18,842 nt of DNA. Origin: Bacteroidota bacterium (lineage in GTDB: Bacteria > Bacteroidota > Rhodothermia > Rhodothermales > JAAAOL01). The first letter of the stretch is position 1. The number at the start of each line of letters is the position of its first letter. Location of the stretch: assembly GCA_009908885.1 (NCBI GenBank), contig JAAAOL010000552.1, forward strand, positions 1 to 18,842. Direction: 5' to 3'. A model generated the notes under the pieces. That model saw only the letters and a list, made by a program, of their open reading frames with translations, was not told the DNA's origin and ran no database searches. Below are positions 1 to 6,396 of the stretch, in pieces. A program made the translations under genes and the position numbers.

Positions 1-295
1 ATACCGGCGCGACGGCGTTCTGGTGCGCGTCCACGCCCCTGTCTCCGGGGTAGCGTGCGATCAGGGCGAAGTGCACCATCTCTGAGGCGTTCTTCAGCCG
101 GAAGGTCGTCCACCCGGACGGAATCGTATCAGGCGCCTCGAAGTCGAGCCCGATGGCAGTAATCTCTACCACGTTCGGGGTCGTGTCGGGGGGCGTCGTA
201 GCCGCGTCGGCATCCGCTGCCTCGGCGCGGTCGCCCGGGTCACAGGCGGCGAGGGTCACGGCGGCGAGGGCAATTATGAGACAACGGGTAAGCAT
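1..295 (-). CDS. Lipoprotein, partial (C-terminus beyond the window edge)
   Basis: The minus strand reads from an ATG at 295 to the window edge without a stop. The protein begins MLTRCLIIALAAVTLAAC, a short signal peptide with a lipobox ending in Cys18, so it should be a lipid-anchored envelope protein. After a low-complexity linker rich in Ala, Asp, Thr and Pro comes a segment reading EAPDTIPSGWTTFRLKN followed by EMVHFALIARYPG. This resembles the cupredoxin-like beta-sandwich segments of secreted proteins in Bacteroidota and Gemmatimonadota; that link is from memory and the function is unknown. An in-frame ATG six codons upstream (313) is an alternative start, and neither start has a clear Shine-Dalgarno sequence. 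The gene lies 67 bp downstream of the other lipoprotein gene in the same direction, so the two may be cotranscribed. Confidence 0.7.
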   Translation of the reverse strand, partial: MLTRCLIIALAAVTLAACDPGDRAEAADADAATTPPDTTPNVVEITAIGLDFEAPDTIPSGWTTFRLKNASEMVHFALIARYPGDRGVDAHQNAVAPV

Positions 296-362
296 GGGGC
301 GATGGATATGCATGGGATGGCGCAGAAGAGATGAAGCAGTCAGAGCGTACCAGCGGAAGCGA

Positions 363-1253
363 TCAGTGAGGGTCGTGAGCGCCATGAGCGATGAGCGGCT
401 CGGCCCCATGCGCCGGGTCGCAATCCAGTCGGCTGGTGGAGGGGCAGTAGGAGGACGCCTTGCCGGACTGCGATTGCTCGTCCTGGAGCAGTCTGTGCTC
501 GTCGATAGGAAGGCGGAGGTCGGGCCGGATGGCGACGAACCAGGCGTATCCGTTTCCCACGTTGGAGGTCTCGAAGGAGGCAGGGGCTTCCTCACTCACG
601 GCCGTCGAGGTGACGGGCTGCGTGAAGAGGACCTGGCCGCCCCGGAGGAGGGCGAAGTCTACCGCGAGGGCGCCGTCCTCGCTGCTGAAGCGGTGGCGGA
701 AGGTGTACCAGCCCGCCTCGGTCACTGCGCGGCCGGCCACGAGCAGGCGGCCACCGTCTTTCGTGACGGGGACATAGAAGTACCTGAAGTTCTCGGGGTA
801 CTCTCGGTCCAGCAGGCGGATGCTCGCGGCGTAGGTGAAGAGCGCGCCGTCGGAGCTGGCGGACCAATCGGGGTCCAGGTAGACGTCAAGGTCCCCTGCA
901 AAGCCGCCCGTCGGCCACGCGTCGAAGTACGCGCCGAACGGGCCGTACGGCGCGCTCGAAGCAAAGCCTTGCTCCTGCCAGTATGCATTGCACGCACCCT
1001 GCTCTACGACCGCGTAGCCCGAGCCGTCGGACGGTGCGACCGGGCCTCCCTCGACGTCGATGTGCCCGATCTCTCCACACCAGCCGCTAGCCCCGGTCGT
1101 CTCGGCCCCGAGCCATCCCTCGGTGCTGGCGTCAAAGTCTTGCTCCCACGCCGTGCGGAGTGCGGGGTCGTCGGAATGGGTACCGGCGCTGTCACAGCCG
1201 GCGCTGGCGAATGCGAGGAGGATGATGAGCGTGAGTACAGTCGGTCGTTTCAT
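363..1253 (-). CDS. Secreted lipoprotein of unknown function
   Basis: A protein of 296 residues with a clear lipoprotein signal, MKRPTVLTLIILLAFASAGC, with the lipobox Cys at residue 20. The start at 1253 was chosen over an ATG 11 codons upstream because GGAGG lies 7 bases before it and the signal peptide begins directly there. The mature part is rich in Gly, Asp, Trp and Tyr. It starts with a segment reading WEQDFDASTEGW and contains VYLDPDWS, FRYFYVPVTKDGGRLLVAG and GWYTFRHRF, a pattern that suggests a jelly-roll or carbohydrate-binding-like beta sandwich (inference). I do not recognise a catalytic motif. Its promoter must lie in the 155-bp region shared with the divergent SARP-like regulator gene, which makes regulation by that protein plausible. 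Confidence 0.8.
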   Translation of the reverse strand: MKRPTVLTLIILLAFASAGCDSAGTHSDDPALRTAWEQDFDASTEGWLGAETTGASGWCGEIGHIDVEGGPVAPSDGSGYAVVEQGACNAYWQEQGFASSAPYGPFGAYFDAWPTGGFAGDLDVYLDPDWSASSDGALFTYAASIRLLDREYPENFRYFYVPVTKDGGRLLVAGRAVTEAGWYTFRHRFSSEDGALAVDFALLRGGQVLFTQPVTSTAVSEEAPASFETSNVGNGYAWFVAIRPDLRLPIDEHRLLQDEQSQSGKASSYCPSTSRLDCDPAHGAEPLIAHGAHDPH

Positions 1254-1368
1254 GGTCGTGCCTCCAGATGTGACGTAGGTGGACAAGGCGATGAGGTGGA
1301 TCGGAGGGGGCGTCCTCCCGTCCGCTAACCATCGTACGGAGGCGATCTTTGCGCTCGGTGCCTCCAGG

Positions 1369-1387
1369 TCTTAGATTGATCTTAGAT
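1369..1387 (+). promoter_or_regulatory. Two perfect 8-bp direct repeats, 11-bp period, upstream of SARP-like regulator gene
   Basis: The octamer TCTTAGAT occurs at 1369-1376 and again at 1380-1387, an exact 11-bp period, 22 bp before the start codon at 1409. Proteins of the SARP family typically bind direct heptamer repeats spaced by 11 bp, and the downstream gene has a SARP/BTAD-type N-terminus. The repeats may therefore be an operator for autoregulation. This is inference from spacing only. Confidence 0.35.
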
Positions 1388-1408
1388 CCACATCTTGGCG
1401 GAGGTACC

Positions 1409-3604
1409 ATGGTCGAATTGCGCATACTGGGCGCTACGGAGCTTCGCCGGGACGACCGCGACGTGGACTCGTTTCTGACCGGACCCAAGCGGCTCGGGCT
1501 GCTCGTGTATCTCGTGCTGGCGCGCCCACGCGGCTTCCAGCGCCGGGACGCGATCCTGCCGCTCTTCTGGCCGCAGCGGGGACAGAAGGCCGCCCGGAAT
1601 GCGCTCAGCAACATGCTCTACCACATCCGGCGGGAGCTGGGCGCCGATGTGATCACGAACCGGGGCGCGGAGGAGGTCGGCGTGCAGATGGACGGCTTCT
1701 GGTGTGATGCCGTCGCGTTCGAAGAGGCGCTGGATCAGGGAGATGCGCAGCAGGCGCTCACCCTCTACCGCGGTGATCTGCTCAAAGGGTTTTACGTCCC
1801 GGATGCGGCTCCCGCCTTCCACGACTGGCTGGATCGAGAGCGCGAACGGCTCCGGCTCCAGGCTGCCGAGGGGGCGTGGAGGCTCGCAGAGGAGGCGGAG
1901 CAGACGGGTCGTCGCGCAGCGGCGCGAGAGCGGGCCAGACAGGCTGCCGGGTTTACCCCCTTCTCCGATGAGGCCCAACAGCGGCTGATTATGCTCCTCG
2001 ATCGGCTGGGGAGCCGGGCGAGCGCCTTGAGCGCCTACGAGGCATTTGCCGCCCGTCTTCGGCGAGAGTGGGAGATGGAGCCCACCGATGAGGTGAAGGC
2101 GCTCGTGGAGGGCCTGCATGCGCCCAGCCGCGAAGGCACCGCTTCTTCCTCCCGCGTAATAGAGGCCGGGCGCGCGTCCAGCCGGTCCATTGCCGTGCTG
2201 CCGTTCGAGACGCTGGGAGCCGCGCAGGCCTCCGCGTTCGCCGACGGAATCCATGGCGACCTCGTGACCCGGCTCTCCAATGTGGCCGACCTCCAGGTCA
2301 TCTCCCGCACCTCGGTCCGTCGGTACCGGAATACGGACAAGCCGATCTCGACGATCGGAGCGGAACTGAATACCCCCTGGGTGCTGGAGGGGGAGGTGCA
2401 GGAGGTCGCAGAGCAGGTCCAGGTGAACGTCCGCCTGGTGCATGCGCAGGCGGACCAGCAGGTCTGGGCCAGGGACTACCGGCGGGCGCTCACCGCCGAA
2501 AATCTCTTTCACATCCAGGGAGAGATCACGAAAGAGATCGTGCGCTCCTTAGAGGCCACCCTCACGCCGGAGGAAGAGGAGCAGGTCGAGCGGAGCCCAA
2601 CGGGAAACCTGGACGCGTACCGCCTCTATGTGCTGGGGCGGAAGCATCTGGACGAGCGCACCGAAGAGGACATCTACCAGGCGGTGGACTATTTCCAGCG
2701 CGCCACCGAGCAGGATGCGGAGTACGCACTGGCCTGGGCGGGCCTGGGCGACGGACTCTCGCTGCTCGAGTTCTACGGCTTCAGGCCGCCCGATGCTGCG
2801 CCCGAACCGATGGAGGCAGCCCATCGGGCGGTAGCGCTTGCCCCGAACCTGGGGGAGGCCCGCGCGGCGCTCGGCATCCGGCATGCGCTCCGGCACGAGG
2901 GCCCGGAGGCCCTGTGCGAACTCGGGCAGGCCATAGAACTGGCCCCGAGCCACGCTGAGGCCTGGATCTGGCTGGGCTGGGTGCAACTGTGCCTCGGTCG
3001 CCCGGCGCAGGCGCCCGAACCGGCCGAGCGAGCCGTTGCGCTCGATCCGTTGGCACCGGCCTTCCGCGTCTACCTTGCCGAGATCTATCTGGCAAACGGC
3101 ACGCCTCAGCATGCGCTCCGCGAAGCGCGGCGCGCCCGAGAGCTTCAGCCGAAGTACGGCCTCGCGCACTTCATGGAGGGGCTCGTCCTGTATCACCAGG
3201 GTCGGCTCGTGGCGGCAGCGTCCAGTCTGCGGCAAGCCCTGTCCCTGATTCCCCCGCAGGGAACGCCGACGCATGCCGAGGTCCGGGCCGCCCTTGCCCT
3301 GGCGCACGTGGTCTCTGGCGACGATCTCCGAGCCCGCGAGCTGCTGGACCAGATCGATGGGACGGACCACCCGTTTTCCGCGGGCCTGGTGCGTGCGGCG
3401 CTCGGCGAGACGGACGCCGCCTTCGACGCGTTCGAGCAGATCCACGACTGGGGCTCGTTTGAGACGGAGCACGTCCGGTATTTCTTCCCCCGGGCGCTCG
3501 GGCCGCTCCGGGACGACGCGCGGTACGAAAGCCTGATCCAGCGGGTCAACCAGGCGTGGGGCCTGCACGCCGACGGGAGCCTGCCGGAAAACGCCTGTCG
3601 TTGA
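1409..3604 (+). CDS. SARP/BTAD-type regulator with TolB-like and TPR domains
   Basis: A cytoplasmic regulator of 731 residues. Residues 1 to about 95 look like an OmpR-type winged-helix DNA-binding domain (start MVELRILGATEL, and LSNMLYHIRRELG in the recognition-helix region). Residues from about 100 to 235 match the bacterial transcriptional activator domain (BTAD), with ALTLYRGDLLKGFY and FHDWLDRERERL. Residues from about 260 to 390 start SIAVLPFETLG and read like the TolB-like domain found next to TPRs in adenylate-cyclase and CadC-like regulators. The rest, to about 700, consists of TPR-like helical pairs such as AVDYFQRATEQDAEYALAWAGLG. The start at 1409 has GGAGGT just upstream; a longer frame from 1349 is possible but lacks such a site. 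The FAD oxidoreductase gene follows after 27 bp and is probably its operon partner. The effector is unknown. Confidence 0.85.
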   Translation: MVELRILGATELRRDDRDVDSFLTGPKRLGLLVYLVLARPRGFQRRDAILPLFWPQRGQKAARNALSNMLYHIRRELGADVITNRGAEEVGVQMDGFWCDAVAFEEALDQGDAQQALTLYRGDLLKGFYVPDAAPAFHDWLDRERERLRLQAAEGAWRLAEEAEQTGRRAAARERARQAAGFTPFSDEAQQRLIMLLDRLGSRASALSAYEAFAARLRREWEMEPTDEVKALVEGLHAPSREGTASSSRVIEAGRASSRSIAVLPFETLGAAQASAFADGIHGDLVTRLSNVADLQVISRTSVRRYRNTDKPISTIGAELNTPWVLEGEVQEVAEQVQVNVRLVHAQADQQVWARDYRRALTAENLFHIQGEITKEIVRSLEATLTPEEEEQVERSPTGNLDAYRLYVLGRKHLDERTEEDIYQAVDYFQRATEQDAEYALAWAGLGDGLSLLEFYGFRPPDAAPEPMEAAHRAVALAPNLGEARAALGIRHALRHEGPEALCELGQAIELAPSHAEAWIWLGWVQLCLGRPAQAPEPAERAVALDPLAPAFRVYLAEIYLANGTPQHALREARRARELQPKYGLAHFMEGLVLYHQGRLVAAASSLRQALSLIPPQGTPTHAEVRAALALAHVVSGDDLRARELLDQIDGTDHPFSAGLVRAALGETDAAFDAFEQIHDWGSFETEHVRYFFPRALGPLRDDARYESLIQRVNQAWGLHADGSLPENACR

Positions 3605-3631
3605 TCATCACCGATAGAGCAGAGGACACCC

Positions 3632-5029
3632 ATGCCGATCGCTAACCCGTTCGACGACGCGATGCTGCACCACCTGCGCGACCGCCTGCGCGGAGCTGTG
3701 CTGGCGCCCGGCGACGACGGCTACGACGCCGCCCGCACGGTCTGGAACGACCGCCTCGCCAGCCGACCGGCTGTGGTGGCCCGGTGCACGGGCGCCGCCG
3801 ACGTGATGGCCGCCGTGGACCTCGCCCGGGCGAATGATCTCCGGCTCTCCGTCAAGGGCGGCGGCCACGACTACGCCGGCCAATCCGCCGGGGAGGGCGG
3901 GCTCATGATCGACCTCTCGCCGATGGACGGGGTCCGTATCGATCCCAGATCGAAGACGGCACAGGTTCAGGCAGGAGCGACCTGGGGCGCCTTCGACCAC
4001 GAAGCCCAGGCGTTCGGCCTCGCCGCGCCGGGACCCACCGTCTCGACCGTGGGCGTGGCTGGCTCTACGCTGGGCGGGGGCACCGGCTATCTTGCGCGCA
4101 AGCACGGTCTGGCGCTCGACCATTTGATCGGGGCCGACGTCGTCACTGCTGAAGGCGATCTCGTCCATGCGAGTGAGGACGACCACCCCGAACTCTTCTG
4201 GGGCCTTCGAGGCGGGAGCGGCAATTTCGGCGTCGTCACCGCGTTCGAGTTTCGCCTCCACGAGGTCGGCCCCGAGGTGCTGGCCGGCCAGATCGTCCAC
4301 CCGCTGGAAGCAGCGCGCGAGGGACTCCAGTTCTACCGCGCGTTTATGGCCGACGCGCCGGACGATCTTCAGGTGTATGCCTTCTTCGTGCGCGTGCCGC
4401 CGATCCCGGCCTTCCCCGAAGAATACCACGGAAAGACGGCCCTCGACTTCGTGGTCGCTTATGCAGGGGATCTCGCTGAGGGCGAAGAGATCCTCCATCC
4501 GATTCGGGAGTTCGGCGATCCGATGCTCGATGGGGTGCGGCCGCAGTCGTATATAGCGCTCCAGCAGACGTTCGACGAGGGCGTTCCCAAAGGGCACCGA
4601 TGGTATTCGAGGGCGCACTTTTTCGATCGCCTGTCCGATGGCACCATCGACACCGTCATCGACCATGTCGATCCGCTTCCGGGGGGCTTCACCATGGTCT
4701 ACTTCGAGCCCATGGGCGGAGCGATCCGCCGCGTCGATCCGACGGCGACGGCGTTTCCGCACCGGGAAGCTTCCTACGGGTTCCAGGTGCTCTCGGGCTG
4801 GACGGACTCTGGCGAGGACGACGAGATCATGGAATGGACCCGCGCCTTTCACGAGGCCATGACACCCGATGCGAGCGGTGGCGTCTACGTCAATCTTCTC
4901 AGTGCGGACGAAGAGGACCGGATTCGATCCGCCTACGGCGCCAACTATGATCGGCTCGCAGCGCTGAAAAACCGGTGGGACCCAGAGAACCTCTTTCAGA
5001 TGAATCACAACGTCCCGCCCGCAGCCTGA
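3632..5029 (+). CDS. FAD-linked oxidoreductase, berberine bridge enzyme (BBE) type
   Basis: A protein of 465 residues, the usual length for the PCMH/BBE flavoprotein family. The N-terminal FAD-binding part (about residues 40-210) contains KGGGHDYAG, where the His is the usual site of 8-alpha histidyl-FAD linkage, and PTVSTVGVAGSTLGGGTGYL for pyrophosphate binding. The Cys that forms the second flavin bond in bicovalent members is not seen (the segment reads AAPGPTVS), so a single covalent link is predicted. The C-terminus shows the BBE signature YDRLAALKNRWDPENLFQMNHNV. No signal peptide is visible. Family members oxidise alcohols, sugars or secondary metabolites with O2; the substrate here cannot be told. 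The start has AGAGGA upstream. The 27-bp gap to the preceding regulator gene suggests one transcript. Confidence 0.9.
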   Translation: MPIANPFDDAMLHHLRDRLRGAVLAPGDDGYDAARTVWNDRLASRPAVVARCTGAADVMAAVDLARANDLRLSVKGGGHDYAGQSAGEGGLMIDLSPMDGVRIDPRSKTAQVQAGATWGAFDHEAQAFGLAAPGPTVSTVGVAGSTLGGGTGYLARKHGLALDHLIGADVVTAEGDLVHASEDDHPELFWGLRGGSGNFGVVTAFEFRLHEVGPEVLAGQIVHPLEAAREGLQFYRAFMADAPDDLQVYAFFVRVPPIPAFPEEYHGKTALDFVVAYAGDLAEGEEILHPIREFGDPMLDGVRPQSYIALQQTFDEGVPKGHRWYSRAHFFDRLSDGTIDTVIDHVDPLPGGFTMVYFEPMGGAIRRVDPTATAFPHREASYGFQVLSGWTDSGEDDEIMEWTRAFHEAMTPDASGGVYVNLLSADEEDRIRSAYGANYDRLAALKNRWDPENLFQMNHNVPPAA

Positions 5030-5306
5030 GCCATGCGAGGAGTGTACGAAGGTGCGTATCCGTAGGTCGCGAAGGGCTACGCTGCATATTTCGGCGAACT
5101 ACCTGGGCAGGCCGGGGCATGAGCCATAGTGCCCACCACCTCCGACGGGCTCGTCAGTCATCTACCCAGAAAGCGCCGCAGCACCTGAAGACCTGGTGGC
5201 GTAAGGTGGACGACATGGCAGACCTTTCACGAGGGTCCGGATGGGAAACGTGCCCTGGTCTCTGGCGTTTGCCTGTTCAGAAGTAGGGATCAATCATGCG
5301 AAAAAT

Positions 5307-5513
5307 ATGGAAACGCCGCTGATTCAGAGTGATCCGAAGGTCATGATGGGTAAGCCCGTCGTGGCGGGCACGCGCATCACCGTCGAACTGATCCTCGAAA
5401 AGCTGGCCGCCGGGGAGTCCGTGGAGCAGCTCGTCGAGGCCCATCCCCGGCTTACGCGGGAGGCGGTGTTGGCGGCACTGGACTGCGCGGCACGGATGCG
5501 AACACGTTACTGA
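5307..5513 (+). CDS. DUF433 family protein (antitoxin-like), without an adjacent DUF5615 toxin
   Basis: A small protein of 68 residues with the DUF433 pattern: DPKVMMGKPVVAGTRITVELILEKLAAGESVEQLVEAHPRLTREAVLAAL, here written as one continuous domain with a helix-turn-helix-like core. DUF433 proteins are usually the antitoxin-like partner of a DUF5615 PIN-type toxin. No such partner follows; the next gene is a UPF0175 protein 45 bp downstream, which has its own toxin. The start at 5307 was chosen because the conserved domain begins almost directly after it. The codons upstream in frame, back to 5241, show no family match. This may be a remnant of a decayed pair or a free-standing regulator. 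Confidence 0.8.
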   Translation: METPLIQSDPKVMMGKPVVAGTRITVELILEKLAAGESVEQLVEAHPRLTREAVLAALDCAARMRTRY

Positions 5514-5558
5514 TTCAGGACGTACCTGATAGCCCAATCATCTGCTTGCGGAGGCTCC

Positions 5559-5804
5559 ATGGATTGCGTGATTCCTGAAGAGGTATTACAGGCAGCTCAT
5601 CTCACACCTGAGGAATTGAAACGGGAGCTGGCGGTATTGCTCTTCGCGCAGCGTCGGCTCACCCTCGGACAAGCGTGTCGGCTGGCAGATATGCCCCGTT
5701 TGCCCTTTCAGCATTTGCTGGCGAGTCGAGGGATCGGGCCGCAGTACGATGTCGAAGATCTGGAGGAAGACGTCGAAACGCTTCGTAAGCTGGGTCGGCT
5801 TTGA
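5559..5804 (+). CDS. UPF0175 family antitoxin
   Basis: A protein of 81 residues typical of UPF0175, with LTPEELKRELAVLLFAQRRLTLGQACRLADMPRLPFQHLLASRGI. It should be a small helical DNA-binding protein that neutralises the PIN toxin encoded next to it and probably represses the operon (family knowledge). Its stop codon overlaps the toxin start by four bases, in the sequence TTGA, so translation is likely coupled. GGAGG lies just before the ATG. Confidence 0.85.
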   Translation: MDCVIPEEVLQAAHLTPEELKRELAVLLFAQRRLTLGQACRLADMPRLPFQHLLASRGIGPQYDVEDLEEDVETLRKLGRL

Positions 5805-6286
5805 TCGTTGTCAGTGACACCTCACCGATCATCAATCTGGCGGCCATCGGGCATCTGGAGGTATTGCGGGATCTCTACGGCCAGGTGCATATTCCCGATG
5901 CGGTCTACGAAGAGTTGACGGTCGATGAGCAGCAACCTGGGGCTGCAGAAGCCTCGATTGCAGACTGGATCGTCCAGCGGGCAACGGGCCAGAACGACCT
6001 AACAGCCGCACTGCTGGGTGAAATGGATCGAGGTGAAGCAGCGGCCATTGCGCTGGCCGTGGAAATGCACGCTGACCTGTTGCTCATCGATGAGCGTATC
6101 GGCCGAGCGGCCGCAACCCGTCTCGGCATACATCGCATCGGAGTCTTGGGCGTGCTTCTTGAAGCGAAGGGTCAGAGCATTGTCCCGTCGATACGGCCTT
6201 TGCTCGATGCATTGCGGGCCGAAGCTGGATTCTGGGTCAGTGACGCCCTCTACGCTCGGGTGCTCGACGTAGCAGGAGAGACGTAA
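5801..6286 (+). CDS. DUF3368 family toxin, PIN-domain ribonuclease
   Basis: A protein of 161 residues starting MIVVSDTSPIINLAAIGHLEVL, the hallmark of DUF3368 PIN-fold proteins. The acidic residues expected for Mg2+-dependent RNA cleavage are present: Asp6 in SDTSP, Glu residues in YEEL, the DRGEAAAIALA segment, and Asp in LLLIDERIGR. Start codon TTG at 5801, overlapping the antitoxin stop by four bases; no later ATG would keep the catalytic N-terminus. Together with the UPF0175 gene it forms a type II toxin-antitoxin operon. It is convergent with clpB. Confidence 0.88.
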   Translation: MIVVSDTSPIINLAAIGHLEVLRDLYGQVHIPDAVYEELTVDEQQPGAAEASIADWIVQRATGQNDLTAALLGEMDRGEAAAIALAVEMHADLLLIDERIGRAAATRLGIHRIGVLGVLLEAKGQSIVPSIRPLLDALRAEAGFWVSDALYARVLDVAGET

Positions 6287-6305
6287 GGACACCTGTTGAG
6301 CATTG

Positions 6306-6342
6306 AAAACGCCGCCGCACCCGATGACAGGCACGGCGGCGT
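6306..6342 (-). terminator. Rho-independent terminator of clpB
   Basis: Read on the minus strand, ACGCCGCCG pairs perfectly with CGGCGGCGT (9 bp, 16-base loop) and is followed directly by TTTTC. It lies about 55 bases after the clpB stop. There is no T-run in the plus orientation, so it should serve clpB rather than the convergent toxin gene. Confidence 0.75.
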
Positions 6343-6396
6343 AGGAGCTGTCAGGAACGTGCCGGGCGCGTTGCAGGGCGCCCGCACGGGTGGATG

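Noticed and set aside
153..1328. 391-codon plus-strand open frame opposite the lipoproteins
   Set aside because: Both minus-strand genes have signal peptides and lipoboxes, and the larger one also a ribosome site. The plus frame runs through both and shows no family pattern.
5030..5306. A gene in the 277-bp gap after the FAD oxidoreductase
   Set aside because: Only short frames without domain, promoter or conserved ribosome site. No hairpin with a T-run was found.
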